A DNA stretch of 64,000 bases. It comes from BOG-908 sp965198825 (GTDB lineage: Bacteria; Pseudomonadota; Alphaproteobacteria; Acetobacterales; Acetobacteraceae). Positions 1-8,389 of this stretch are shown piece by piece (the first letter of the stretch is position 1; every line of letters starts with the position of its first letter). Where the stretch lies: contig CBDAQB010000001.1 in NCBI GenBank assembly GCA_965198825.1, positions 620,001 through 684,000 on the forward strand. Reading direction: 5' to 3'. Position numbers and translations under genes: made by a program. Below the pieces are notes generated by a model, which was given only the letters and a program-made list of their open reading frames with translations, was not told the origin of the DNA and searched no databases.

Positions 1-117
1 GAATGACGACATGTTCAGAATAGACATTGATGTTGTCGCTGGCGCGGTATTGACGATCGGCAAGGCCAGATAATCTAGCCAGGCTAGCTCAAAGACGAAA
101 CCAAGTAGGGTGGGCAT
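1..117 (-). other. Left-edge open frame, undetermined
   Basis: On the minus strand an ATG at 117 opens a frame without stops that runs off the window, 39 codons, beginning MPTLLGFVFELAW. A second minus-strand frame through 1-73 is also open. Neither shows a recognisable family, and there is no convincing ribosome binding site. It may be the beginning of a gene that continues to the left or a decayed remnant. I cannot choose from this short stretch. Confidence 0.2.
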
Positions 118-140
118 CAGCCCACCAAAACAGGCAAGCA

Positions 141-178
141 AGCGCGTTCTTTTTAAAAAAAAGAACCAAAAAACTTCG
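141..178. repeat. Twin-hairpin element, single arm
   Basis: A single arm of the dispersed A/T-rich element. The self-complementary hairpin lies at 146-166 with a G-C closing pair, followed by the CAAAAAACTT spacer. It sits 5 bases beyond the stop of the minus-strand gene 184-387, in the position of a 3' end signal. No partner arm is present. Confidence 0.75.
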
Positions 179-183
179 CGACC

Positions 184-387
184 TCAGAGCCAGCCCTGCC
201 TCAACAGCCGTGCCCAGGTGTCAGCCGGCACTGTAATGTTGAGGGTTGTCGTCATTACGCTACCGTTTCGATTCAGGGTGGTCAGCCCGCCGGTCAAACA
301 GTTGTAGGGACTAGCGGCGTTCGCGGCGTTCGCGGCAGTCGCCGACGCGATCATCGCCAGGGCGAAGCGGGGCTTTGAATGAAACAT
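184..387 (-). CDS. Small secreted protein of unknown function
   Basis: The frame could begin at 522, but the ATG at 387 is preferred because it starts a clear signal peptide: a basic MFHSKPRF followed by an alanine-rich hydrophobic stretch ending in ANAANAAS, a likely signal peptidase I site. The mature part is only about 40 residues, contains one Cys and ends LLRQGWL. No family is recognised. It is probably a small exported or envelope protein. The stop lies next to a single arm of the twin-hairpin element, which may end its transcript. The gene prediction itself is moderately secure, because the protein is short. Confidence 0.45.
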   Translation of the reverse strand: MFHSKPRFALAMIASATAANAANAASPYNCLTGGLTTLNRNGSVMTTTLNITVPADTWARLLRQGWL

Positions 388-831
388 GGTGTGAAGACCT
401 TTGCATGATGAGAGCGTTGCACGTTGACAGCCACATCGGCTGTCCCTCTCAAATACTCGGTCGCGTAACGACAGGCTGTGACTGCCATCACAAGTCCAAT
501 CGGATTCCGACTTGGCGTTCACTACCTCCGGCGCTGTATAAGGATTAATCGGTTCGCAAAAATTTCCGCTGTATATCTGGCCTGAGTAAAGGAGGTTTTT
601 GCAACCAACGTGGGTAAGACTCTCACACAGGCGATTTCCCTGCTTTTCACGATGAACGGGAACTTTTAGACGGAGACCACTTCTTGTTGACTGTCTCCAC
701 GGCTAGGCTGTCCCGAAGCAGCGCCTGCCGCGGTCCTGCTGCTCCGCCAGGCGACTTCATCGCAGCCAGCGCGCGAGTGGAACATTTTCACGCCGCCTGC
801 CTTAATGTCGCGGCATAACCGAGGCTTCCAC
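388..831. other. Non-coding stretch between small secreted protein and MAPEG gene
   Basis: This 444-base interval lies between divergently transcribed genes and should hold both promoters. A strong Shine-Dalgarno-like AAAGGAGG is visible near 588-595. The only plus-strand frames behind it are about 20 codons or shorter (TTG 599, GTG 610), so I do not call a gene. I see no repeat or RNA structure that I can name. Confidence 0.4.
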
Positions 832-1224
832 ATGGTATTCCCGGCTACCACCGCTGTCTTTGCCGCTCTGTTCACCCTGCTCTTCGCCACCTTATCGGTG
901 ATGGTGATAGGAGCGCGCGTGAGACTCGGCGTGCTTCATGGTGATGGTGCGAACCCCACGCTCGAACGCCTTGTCCGGGCGCAAGCGAATTGCGCCGAGT
1001 ATGTGCCCCTGGTCCTCTTCCTTGCCGCCTTGCTGGAAGCAGAGGGAACAGGCCGCAGGCTGATCAGTATTCTTCTGGGAGTGACGCTCCTTGCCAGGAT
1101 ACTGCACCCGTTCGGCATGTTCGCGCCCGTGAACTCGCCGCGGCAATTCATCTGCCGAGGCGGCGGCATTATCGTAACGCTGACCGTTTTGATCGTCGAA
1201 GCGATTCTTCTGCTTCTCCGATAA
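832..1224 (+). CDS. MAPEG-family membrane protein
   Basis: This 130-residue integral membrane protein has four predicted hydrophobic helices. It carries the MAPEG-type pattern (membrane-associated proteins in eicosanoid and glutathione metabolism): a first helix, then a loop with LERLVRAQANCAEYVPL, then an inner helix pair. The RAQANCAEY block matches the conserved R-x-x-x-N-x-x-E core of bacterial YecN-like members. A start at 805 is possible, but the ATG at 832 is preferred because the hydrophobic first helix follows at once and a GAGG lies 8 bases upstream. Bacterial MAPEG proteins are often annotated as glutathione-transferase-like, but the substrate is unknown here. The next gene, a DUF4126-like protein, begins 32 bases downstream on the same strand, so the two may be co-transcribed. 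Confidence 0.8.
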   Translation: MVFPATTAVFAALFTLLFATLSVMVIGARVRLGVLHGDGANPTLERLVRAQANCAEYVPLVLFLAALLEAEGTGRRLISILLGVTLLARILHPFGMFAPVNSPRQFICRGGGIIVTLTVLIVEAILLLLR

Positions 1225-1256
1225 CCAGGCTTGTACATACCATATCGAGGATCGGC

Positions 1257-1772
1257 ATGCTTACCTCTTTTTTGATGGGTTTGGTTGGCGGCCAGCGCGC
1301 CATGACTCCTTTGGCGGCGGTGTCCGTCGCAGCGGCGAGCGGTGCACTGCCGATCGACAACGGCGCGCCGGAAATCATCGGGCACCCCTTGGCCGCTGCC
1401 GCCGCCATCGCTCTCGCGGCGTCCGAAATGGCGGGCGACAAGATGAAAACCGCACCCGACCGGATCGTCCCCATCGGATTACTCGCCCGCTTCATCACCT
1501 CAGCCCTGGCCGGCGCAGCCCTCGCCCCCATGCGGCAGCGCTGGGGCGGAGCGGCATTGGGCGGCTCTACAGCGGTGGTAGCCTCCTATGCCGGCTGGCG
1601 CGCCCGCATGGCCTCCATTCCTCGCTATGGCCAGACATCGAGCGGCCTGGTTGAAGATGCCCTTGTCATCGCGGGCGCTTTCGCCATCATCCGGGCAGCA
1701 GCCCGCTCTTCACCCGCCCGCCTTCGCGGGGAGGCGCCAAGAAGAGGCCGGCTCGGTCGAGCATCCTCCTAG
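1257..1772 (+). CDS. DUF4126-like membrane protein
   Basis: This 171-residue hydrophobic protein begins MLTSFLMGLVGGQRAMTPL, and GQRAMTPLA is the signature start of the DUF4126 family of small membrane proteins. Glycine/alanine-rich helices follow, including a segment ending VASYAGWRAR, and a final helix near residues 135-155. A long in-frame extension to 990 exists but overlaps the MAPEG gene; the ATG at 1257 has GAGG 6 bases upstream. The function of the family is unknown. A small inverted repeat (CGCACC/GGTGCG, 1774-1790) follows the stop, without a T tract. Confidence 0.7.
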   Translation: MLTSFLMGLVGGQRAMTPLAAVSVAAASGALPIDNGAPEIIGHPLAAAAAIALAASEMAGDKMKTAPDRIVPIGLLARFITSALAGAALAPMRQRWGGAALGGSTAVVASYAGWRARMASIPRYGQTSSGLVEDALVIAGAFAIIRAAARSSPARLRGEAPRRGRLGRASS

Positions 1773-1909
1773 CCGCACCAACAAGGTGCGATTATCAACA
1801 GGATAGCGCCGCTCCAACCCGCACGGCAGGGTCCCGCCTTGGGCCGTTCGCACGGCCAAGCCCCATGATCTATAACGGGCGACAAGAAACATCAGCCGCG
1901 GAGAAACTC

Positions 1910-3409
1910 ATGGTCCGGGAACTCACCCATTTCATCGGCGGCAAGCATGTCGCCGGCACCTCCGGCCGCTTCGCCGACGTCTATGATCCCAACATCGGGC
2001 AGGTGCAGGCCCGCGTCCCGCTTGCCAGCCGCGAAGAACTCTCCGCCGCGGTCGATGATGCAGCCGCCGCGCAAGTGGGCTGGGCGGCGACCAACCCGCA
2101 GCGCCGCGCGCGCGTGCTCATGCGCTTTGTCGAACTCGTCAACCAGCACATGGACGAACTCGCACGGCTGCTCTCCTCCGAGCACGGCAAGACCATCCCC
2201 GACTCCAAGGGCGACATTCAGCGAGGCCTGGAAGTGGCCGAGTTCGCCATCGGCATTCCGCATTTGTTGAAGGGCGAATATACCGAGTCCGCCGGCACCG
2301 GCATCGACGTCTATTCCATGCGCCAGCCGCTAGGCGTGGTCGCGGGCATTACGCCGTTCAACTTTCCGGGGATGATCCCTCTGTGGAAAGCCGCCCCCGC
2401 CATCGCCTGCGGCAACGCCTTCATCCTCAAACCGTCCGAGCGCGATCCGTCCGTTCCCCTGCGCCTTGCTGAGTTGTTCATGGAAGCCGGGTTGCCGCCT
2501 GGCGTGCTCAACGTGGTGAATGGCGACAAAACTGCGGTCGACGCCATCCTCGAAGAGCCGCGCATACGCGCCGTGGGATTTGTCGGATCGACGCCGATCG
2601 CTGCTTACATTTACGAAAACGCCGCCAAGCACGGCAAGCGCGCGCAATGCTTCGGCGGTGCGAAGAACCACATGGTCATCATGCCGGATGCCGACATGGA
2701 TCTGGCTGTCGAGGCGCTGATAGGCGCGGGCTACGGCTCGGCAGGCGAGCGCTGCATGGCAATCTCTGTTGCCGTGCCTGTTGGAAAAGCAACAGCTGAC
2801 GAGCTGGTCAAGCGCCTGGTTCCCAAGGTCGAAGCGCTGCGCGTCGGCACTTCCACCGACGAGACCGCCGACTACGGCCCGATGGTGACGCGCGAAGCCA
2901 TGCAACGCGCCATCGACTACATCGCAATCGGCGAGAAGGAAGGCGCAAAACTGCTCGTCGATGGCAGGGGCTACAAGCTGCAGGGATACGAAGACGGGTA
3001 TTTCCTGGGCGGCAGCCTGTTCGATCACGTCACGCCTGAGATGCGTATCTACAAGGAGGAGATTTTCGGGCCCGTGCTGTCGATTGCGCGAGCGCACGAC
3101 TACGCGCAGGCGCTTCACCTCTGCAACGCGCATGAGTATGGCAACGGCGTTGCGATCTTCACCCGCGACGGCGATGCGGCGCGGGACTTCGCGGCGAAAG
3201 TCGATGTCGGCATGGTCGGCGTGAACGTGCCCATTCCCGTGCCGATCGCCTACTACACTTTCGGTGGCTGGAAGCGCTCAGGTTTTGGCGACCTGAACCA
3301 GCACGGCCCCGACTCCATCCGCTTCTACACCAAGACGAAGACCGTCACGCAGCGCTGGACGCCCGGCGTGAAGACGGGAGCGAGCTTCGTCATTCCGACC
3401 ATGGCGTAG
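1910..3409 (+). CDS. mmsA: Methylmalonate-semialdehyde dehydrogenase (CoA-acylating)
   Basis: This aldehyde dehydrogenase superfamily enzyme, 499 residues, converts methylmalonate semialdehyde, NAD+ and CoA to propionyl-CoA and CO2, the last step of valine catabolism. It opens with the MmsA-typical HFIGGKHVAG, has the ITPFNFPGMIPLW cofactor block (Asn151), and the catalytic Cys282 in SAGERCMAISVAV, the MmsA form of the active site. The ATG at 1910 is chosen over the upstream 1865 because GGAG lies just ahead and the MmsA N-terminus begins here. A perfect 6-bp hairpin (GGCCGT/ACGGCC, 1842-1857) lies upstream and could be regulatory. The gene leads a five-gene operon for valine degradation, and the next gene follows after 9 bases. 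Confidence 0.95.
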   Translation: MVRELTHFIGGKHVAGTSGRFADVYDPNIGQVQARVPLASREELSAAVDDAAAAQVGWAATNPQRRARVLMRFVELVNQHMDELARLLSSEHGKTIPDSKGDIQRGLEVAEFAIGIPHLLKGEYTESAGTGIDVYSMRQPLGVVAGITPFNFPGMIPLWKAAPAIACGNAFILKPSERDPSVPLRLAELFMEAGLPPGVLNVVNGDKTAVDAILEEPRIRAVGFVGSTPIAAYIYENAAKHGKRAQCFGGAKNHMVIMPDADMDLAVEALIGAGYGSAGERCMAISVAVPVGKATADELVKRLVPKVEALRVGTSTDETADYGPMVTREAMQRAIDYIAIGEKEGAKLLVDGRGYKLQGYEDGYFLGGSLFDHVTPEMRIYKEEIFGPVLSIARAHDYAQALHLCNAHEYGNGVAIFTRDGDAARDFAAKVDVGMVGVNVPIPVPIAYYTFGGWKRSGFGDLNQHGPDSIRFYTKTKTVTQRWTPGVKTGASFVIPTMA

Positions 3410-3418
3410 GGCAGCGTC

Positions 3419-4591
3419 ATGGATGCGATGACCGCCCAGCCGGAAGCACAATTTGCCCTGAACCCGGATCAGCGCGCCGTCCAAGAGATGGCACGCGACT
3501 TCGCCGACCGCGAGATCGCCCCTCACGCCGTGGAGTGGGATCAGAAACATCATTTTGCGATCGACATCGTTCGCAAGGCAGCGCCGCTCGGCCTCTGCGG
3601 CATCTTCGTGCGCGAGGACGCCGGCGGCAGCGGGCTGTCGCGCCTCGATGCGGCCGTGATCATGGAAGCGCTCGCGACGGGCTGCCCCAGCACGTCGGCG
3701 TACATCTCCATCCACAACATGGTCGCCGGCATGGTGGACCGCTTCGGCAACGCCGACCAGCGCGCCACGATCCTGCCCCGTCTGTGCAGCGGCGAATGGC
3801 TCGGCAGTTACTGTTTGACCGAACCTGGCTCAGGTTCGGATGCGGCGGCGCTGCGCACGCGTGCAGTGCTGGACGGCGATCATTATGTGCTGGACGGCAC
3901 GAAGCAATTCATCTCCGGTGCAGGTGCCACGCAGCTTTATGTCGTCATGGCGCGAAGCGGCGGGGCAGGGGCCGCCGGCGTGACGGCCTTCCTCGTCGAG
4001 GACGGAACGCCAGGACTTTCGTTTGGTGCTGACGAGCGCAAGATGGGATGGCACACGCAGCCGACACGGCAAGTCGTGCTTGAGAATTGCCGCATTCCCG
4101 CCGCCAACCGCCTCGGCGCGGAAGGCGAGGGCTTCAAGATCGCGATGGCGGGCCTCAACGGCGGCCGGCTGAACATCGCCGCCTGTTCGCTTGGCGGTGC
4201 GCAATCGGCGCTTGAAAAAGCAATTGCCTACATGCGCGAGCGCCAGGCTTTTGGCAAAAGGCTCGACGAGTTCCAGGCCTTGCAGTTCCGCCTTGCAGAC
4301 ATGGCGACAGGCCTCGAGGTCGCGCGCAGCTTCCTGTGGCGCGCGGCCGCTGCCCTCGACGCAGGCGATCCGCAGGCAAGCCAGCTCTGCGCCATGGCCA
4401 AGCGCTTCGTCACCGACAGTTGCTTCGACATTGCCAACCAGGCGCTCCAACTGCACGGCGGCTACGGCTACCTCGCCGAATACGGCGTGGAGAAAATCGT
4501 CCGCGATCTGCGCGTGCACCAGATCCTCGAGGGCACGAACGAGATCATGCGCGTGATCATCGCACGCGGCCTGCTTGGCCGCGGCGCGTGA
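3419..4591 (+). CDS. Acyl-CoA dehydrogenase, probable isobutyryl-CoA dehydrogenase
   Basis: This 390-residue FAD-dependent acyl-CoA dehydrogenase probably oxidises isobutyryl-CoA to methacrylyl-CoA. The sequence shows the YCLTEPGSGSDAAALRT flavin/substrate block near residue 140, the acyl-CoA dehydrogenase signature around QLHGGYGYLAEY, and the C-terminal ILEGTNEIMR motif, in which Glu371 is the catalytic base position of short-chain members. The isobutyryl assignment is inferred from its neighbours (mmsA, 3-hydroxyisobutyryl-CoA hydrolase, mmsB), which form the valine pathway. A 2-methylbutyryl-CoA or short/branched-chain enzyme is the alternative. Its stop overlaps the GTG start of the next gene by 4 bases, which suggests translational coupling. 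Confidence 0.9.
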   Translation: MDAMTAQPEAQFALNPDQRAVQEMARDFADREIAPHAVEWDQKHHFAIDIVRKAAPLGLCGIFVREDAGGSGLSRLDAAVIMEALATGCPSTSAYISIHNMVAGMVDRFGNADQRATILPRLCSGEWLGSYCLTEPGSGSDAAALRTRAVLDGDHYVLDGTKQFISGAGATQLYVVMARSGGAGAAGVTAFLVEDGTPGLSFGADERKMGWHTQPTRQVVLENCRIPAANRLGAEGEGFKIAMAGLNGGRLNIAACSLGGAQSALEKAIAYMRERQAFGKRLDEFQALQFRLADMATGLEVARSFLWRAAAALDAGDPQASQLCAMAKRFVTDSCFDIANQALQLHGGYGYLAEYGVEKIVRDLRVHQILEGTNEIMRVIIARGLLGRGA

Positions 4592-5631
4592 GTGATGTGC
4601 TCGTCCGGGTCGAGGGCACCCTCGGCCGCCTGACCCTCAACCGCCCGCGTGCGCTGAATGCGCTCACCCTCGGCATGGTGCAGGCAATCGACGCAGCACT
4701 CGCCTGCTGGGCAGATGATCCCGCAATACATGCGGTGTTGGTCGACGGTGCAGGGGAGCGCGGCCTCTGCGCCGGCGGCGACATACGGGCACTCTACGAT
4801 GCAGTGCTGCTAGGCGATCTATCGGTGCCGCAGCATTTCTTCCGCGGCGAATACCGGATGAACGCAAGGATAGCGCGTTTTTCAAAACCCTACATCGCCT
4901 TCATGGACGGCATCGTCATGGGCGGCGGCATCGGGGTGTCATCCCACGGATCGCATCGGATCGTGACGGAGCGATCGAGGCTCGCCATGCCAGAAACCGG
5001 CATCGGCTTCGTGCCCGATGTCGGCGGAACCTGGCTGCTTGGCCGCGCGCCGCATCAGCTCGGCATCCATGCAGGGCTGACAGCCGGCCAGATGAGCGCA
5101 GCCGATGCAATCCTCACCGGCCTCGCCGATCTCTATGTGCCATCCGATAAACTGGAAACCCTCGCGTCGGCACTGACAGAATGCAAAGGTGCCGAGGATG
5201 TAACCGCCTGCGTCAGTTCTTTTGCAAGCGAGCCGCCACCCGGCCGAATGGCCGCAGAGCAGCACTGGATCGGCGAATGCTACACGCACGACAGCGTCGA
5301 AGCGATTATCGAGTCGCTGCATCGCTCGGGCGCGCCGGCCGCCCTGCAGGCGGCCGAGCAAATCAGCCGGAAATCGCCATCGTCCCTGAAGGTAACACTC
5401 CGTGCCCTGCGCGAGGCGCCTGGTCTCGGTAGCCTCGAGGCAGCCCTCGAGCAGGAGTATAGGCTCGCCATGGCCTGCATGCGCAATCACGATTTCCGGG
5501 AGGGCGTGCGCGCTGCGGTGGTGGACAAGGACCGCAGGCCGGCATGGTCTCCGTCTAGTCTGCAGGCTGTGACGTTGAATGCTGTTGATGGGTATTTTAC
5601 TAGGCAAGGAAAGCAAGAACTTCTTTTTTGA
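4588..5631 (+). CDS. 3-hydroxyisobutyryl-CoA hydrolase
   Basis: This 347-residue crotonase-fold protein releases free 3-hydroxyisobutyrate from its CoA ester. HIBCH-type features are RGLCAGGDIRALY (oxyanion hole), MGGGIGVSSHGSHRIVTE and MPETGIGFVPDVGGTW, which holds the conserved acidic residues. The length fits HIBCH and is longer than a simple enoyl-CoA hydratase. The start is a GTG at 4588 inside the GTGA overlap with the dehydrogenase gene. A longer open frame upstream is only read-through inside that gene. The last codons (encoding ELLF) and the TGA stop lie inside the first arm of a twin-hairpin element, so the protein C-terminus comes from the repeat. Confidence 0.93.
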   Translation: MSDVLVRVEGTLGRLTLNRPRALNALTLGMVQAIDAALACWADDPAIHAVLVDGAGERGLCAGGDIRALYDAVLLGDLSVPQHFFRGEYRMNARIARFSKPYIAFMDGIVMGGGIGVSSHGSHRIVTERSRLAMPETGIGFVPDVGGTWLLGRAPHQLGIHAGLTAGQMSAADAILTGLADLYVPSDKLETLASALTECKGAEDVTACVSSFASEPPPGRMAAEQHWIGECYTHDSVEAIIESLHRSGAPAALQAAEQISRKSPSSLKVTLRALREAPGLGSLEAALEQEYRLAMACMRNHDFREGVRAAVVDKDRRPAWSPSSLQAVTLNAVDGYFTRQGKQELLF

Positions 5632-5731
5632 AAAAAAGAAGCAAAAAACTTTTGGCCGTTTAGGCCGAGCCTTCCCACGATCTCGGTCCCAAGTCGCAAA
5701 AGTTTTTTGGTTCTTTTTTTCAAAAAAGAAC
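5620..5731. repeat. Twin-hairpin element, full copy
   Basis: Arm A (hairpin 5620-5641, C-G closing pair) and arm B (hairpin 5710-5731, G-C closing pair) face each other. Between them is a 55-70 bp GC-containing centre with GGCCGAG and CTCGGTCC in inverted order. The upstream gene stops inside arm A, and mmsB starts 29 bases after arm B, so this copy lies inside the valine operon. Confidence 0.9.
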
Positions 5732-5760
5732 GCGCTTGCTACATAAACAAAGGGCGCAAA

Positions 5761-6657
5761 ATGGCAAGAATAGGCTTCATCGGTCTGGGAAACATGGGTG
5801 GCCCAATGGCGGCCAATTTGGTCCGCGCCGGGCATGCGTTACAAGGCTTCGATCTAGCGCCGCCGTCGCTGACAGCCGCACAGGCAGCAGGTGTTGTCAT
5901 AGCGGAAGATGCCGCCGCGGCAGTGAAGACGGCTGATGTCGTCATCACGATGCTGCCCGCCGGCCAGCATGTTCTCGCCGTCTATCGTGAGCTTCTGGCC
6001 GCAGCGCCGGCCGGCGCGCTGTTCATCGACTGCTCGACAATCGACGTAGACAGCGCGCGGCAGGCGCATGCGTTGGCGAGTGACGCGCGCATGCTCTCGC
6101 TGGATGCGCCGGTGTCAGGTGGAACAGGTGGCGCCGCTGCCGGCACGCTGACGTTCATGGCGGGTGGCAGCGACGCGGCGTTCGCCGGCGCGCAGCCGAT
6201 CCTTGCAGCCATGGGCAAGAAAATCGTTCATTGCGGCGAGGCTGGATCTGGCCAGGCGGCAAAGATCTGCAACAACATGATCCTCGGCATTTCCATGATC
6301 GCCGTCAGCGAAGCTTTCGTCCTCGGCGAGAAGCTTGGCTTGTCGCACCAGGCCTTGTTCGATGTCGCCTCGACATCGTCCGGGCAATGCTGGTCGCTCA
6401 CGACCTACTGCCCGGTTCCCGGTCCGGTCCCCGGCAGCCCGGCGAACCGAGAATATCAGCCGGGGTTCGCGGCCGCACTGATGCTGAAGGATTTGCGTTT
6501 AGCACAGGAAGCCGCGGCATCGGCCGGCGCCACGACATCGCTGGGCAAGCACGCATCCGACATCTACGGCGCCTTCGCCGAGGCAGGTCACGCGGACATG
6601 GATTTCTCCGCAATCATCCAGGCGATCCGCGCGCAATCCGGAAGTGCCGCATCATGA
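5761..6657 (+). CDS. mmsB: 3-hydroxyisobutyrate dehydrogenase
   Basis: This 298-residue NAD-dependent beta-hydroxyacid dehydrogenase oxidises 3-hydroxyisobutyrate to methylmalonate semialdehyde, the substrate of MmsA. The N-terminus has the Rossmann signature IGFIGLGNMGGPMAANL. The middle has DAPVSGGTGGA, and the catalytic Lys168 lies in GSGQAAKICNNM. These three blocks are diagnostic for the family. Translation starts at the ATG at 5761. The longer frame to 5707 is only the repeat arm being read through. The stop overlaps the next start as ATGA. A twin-hairpin element separates this gene from the hydrolase gene in the same operon. Confidence 0.94.
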   Translation: MARIGFIGLGNMGGPMAANLVRAGHALQGFDLAPPSLTAAQAAGVVIAEDAAAAVKTADVVITMLPAGQHVLAVYRELLAAAPAGALFIDCSTIDVDSARQAHALASDARMLSLDAPVSGGTGGAAAGTLTFMAGGSDAAFAGAQPILAAMGKKIVHCGEAGSGQAAKICNNMILGISMIAVSEAFVLGEKLGLSHQALFDVASTSSGQCWSLTTYCPVPGPVPGSPANREYQPGFAAALMLKDLRLAQEAAASAGATTSLGKHASDIYGAFAEAGHADMDFSAIIQAIRAQSGSAAS

Positions 6658-7430
6658 GCGACTATGAAACTATCCTGACCGAGACCAGGGATCGCGTCAC
6701 TCTGCTGACGCTGAATCGGCCAAAGGCGCTCAACGCTCTGAACTCCACCGTGATGCGCGAAGTCGCCACCGCCCTCGCGGCCTTTGATGCCGACCCGAAC
6801 ATCGGCTGCATCGTGATCACCGGCTCGGAAAAGGCATTTGCCGCCGGCGCCGACATCAAGGAGATGCAATCACGCAGCTTTCAGGAGGTTTACGCAGCCG
6901 ATTGGTTCGCAGGGTGGGATGCAGTCGGCCGCGTGCGCAAGCCGATCATTGCGGCAGTGTCCGGTTTTGCTCTCGGCGGCGGCTGCGAGTTGGCCATGAT
7001 GTGCGACTTCATCCTGGCCTCCGACACTGCCAAATTCGGCCAGCCGGAAATCAAGCTCGGCGTGATCCCCGGCATGGGCGGCTCGCAACGCCTGACCCGT
7101 GCCGTCGGCAAGGCAAAAGCCATGGAGATGTGCCTGACCGGCCGCATGATGGACGCAGCAGAAGCCGAACGCGCAGGCCTTGTCGCCCGCATCGTGCCCG
7201 CGGCACAATTGCTCGATGACGCGCTACAGACGGCCGCGACAATCGCAGGAATGTCGCTCCCCGTGGCGATGATGGCAAAGGAAGCCGTGAACCGCGCCGA
7301 GGAAGTCTCGCTATCCGAGGGCGTGCTGTTCGAAAGGCGTGTGTTCCACGCAACCTTTGCCCTGGCCGATCAGAAGGAGGGCATGGCGGCTTTCATCGAG
7401 AAGCGGCGAGCAGAGTTTCGGCACGCCTAG
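6654..7430 (+). CDS. Enoyl-CoA hydratase
   Basis: This 258-residue crotonase probably hydrates methacrylyl-CoA to 3-hydroxyisobutyryl-CoA in the valine pathway. It shows NRPKALNALN near the N-terminus, the oxyanion-hole segment AFAAGADIKEM, and ALGGGCELAMMCDF and GQPEIKLGVIPGMGG with the two catalytic glutamate positions of true hydratases. It starts at the ATG inside the ATGA overlap with mmsB and ends the operon. A classic intrinsic terminator follows at 7439. The family also includes short-chain crotonyl-CoA hydratases, so substrate breadth is likely. Confidence 0.92.
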   Translation: MSDYETILTETRDRVTLLTLNRPKALNALNSTVMREVATALAAFDADPNIGCIVITGSEKAFAAGADIKEMQSRSFQEVYAADWFAGWDAVGRVRKPIIAAVSGFALGGGCELAMMCDFILASDTAKFGQPEIKLGVIPGMGGSQRLTRAVGKAKAMEMCLTGRMMDAAEAERAGLVARIVPAAQLLDDALQTAATIAGMSLPVAMMAKEAVNRAEEVSLSEGVLFERRVFHATFALADQKEGMAAFIEKRRAEFRHA

Positions 7431-7438
7431 TTCGGCAG

Positions 7439-7464
7439 AAGGCCCGGTTAGGCGGGCCTTGTTT
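7439..7464 (+). terminator. Intrinsic terminator of the valine operon
   Basis: An 8-bp perfect stem (AAGGCCCG and CGGGCCTT, 7439-7446 with 7453-7460) has a 6-base loop and is followed by GTTT. It starts 8 bases after the stop of the enoyl-CoA hydratase gene and 26 bases before the end of the convergent methyltransferase gene, so it may act in both directions. Confidence 0.75.
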
Positions 7465-7486
7465 CCAAAGCTGTTTCCAAAGCGGA

Positions 7487-8389
7487 TTAAGCTGCTCTCT
7501 TTTCGCGTACGGGTGGCTTGCGGGCTGTTATGATGAACTGATGCCCACCCAAGTAGCCGTAGCTCGGTTCCCAATACAGTGAGATGCCTGCTTCGATAAA
7601 ACCGGCGCTTCTCATCCGATCCAGCAAATCCCATCCGAAATGGTAGAAACAGAGCGCGCCCTGTTCACTCAGCGGATCGCCATGGATCTCGGGTGGCAGG
7701 AGGTGAGTGATCTTCCCCGATCCGTCCATCGTCGCGCGCACGATCGTATCTTGCGACCACAAAAGAAATGGCGCTGTCAGCAGCAACATTCCGCCCGGAC
7801 GAAGGCAGCGGTAGAACTCCGTCAAAACCTGTGTGTAGGCCGGCACATGTTCCAGAACCTCAAAGCTGCCGACCAGGTCGAACGATTCGTCCGCGAATGT
7901 CAGTTGGCTGACATCCTGATGCTGAATGCCTTGCGTATTACGCTCCCCTCGAGCCGTGCCGTCGCGAAGATATTCGCTGCCGGTCAGGTGTCTGCGATGA
8001 TGCGAGATCACCTTGAACAAGGGCGTGACCGCCTCGGTGAGATAAATCGCATCGCTCGACCGCGACAACGAAAGAAGAAAGCCGGCGGCCGCCCGCATCC
8101 TGTTGTTGAGCAAGCAACGGGGACAGCGCAGGTGCTCGCGCCAGTTCGGCGTCCTGTGCCCGTCGGGTGCAACAAAGCAGTGCTCGTAGCCCACCAGAAA
8201 CGCCACGGGCTCACTGCACACCAGGCAATAACCTGGCACAGTAAAAGTGCCGTCGGCGAGATGGATTGTGCGGTCAGAACTTATGAGGCCGGCTTCGAAC
8301 GCTGCCATCGCGGGCGTTGCGATAACCGGAGACGCCTCGATCGCCTTGAATTCGTTCAGCGACCGGCAACGGATTGTTTTCATCAGCAC
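7487..8389 (-). CDS. SAM-dependent methyltransferase with zinc-ribbon-like cysteines
   Basis: This roughly 300-residue protein has two parts. Residues 50-100 contain CLVC and CPRC pairs spaced like a treble-clef or zinc-ribbon module. The rest is a class I methyltransferase of the Methyltransf_11 type: SFDLVGSFEVLEHVPAY is the typical post-IV segment and LRPGGMLLLTAPF the following strand. The glycine-rich motif I is not obvious, so cofactor binding is inferred. It lies at the edge of the glycan region, next to another methyltransferase, which suggests sugar or glycolipid methylation; the substrate is unknown. Starts at 8389 or 8383 are equally possible. Confidence 0.75.
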   Translation of the reverse strand: MLMKTIRCRSLNEFKAIEASPVIATPAMAAFEAGLISSDRTIHLADGTFTVPGYCLVCSEPVAFLVGYEHCFVAPDGHRTPNWREHLRCPRCLLNNRMRAAAGFLLSLSRSSDAIYLTEAVTPLFKVISHHRRHLTGSEYLRDGTARGERNTQGIQHQDVSQLTFADESFDLVGSFEVLEHVPAYTQVLTEFYRCLRPGGMLLLTAPFLLWSQDTIVRATMDGSGKITHLLPPEIHGDPLSEQGALCFYHFGWDLLDRMRSAGFIEAGISLYWEPSYGYLGGHQFIITARKPPVREKRAA

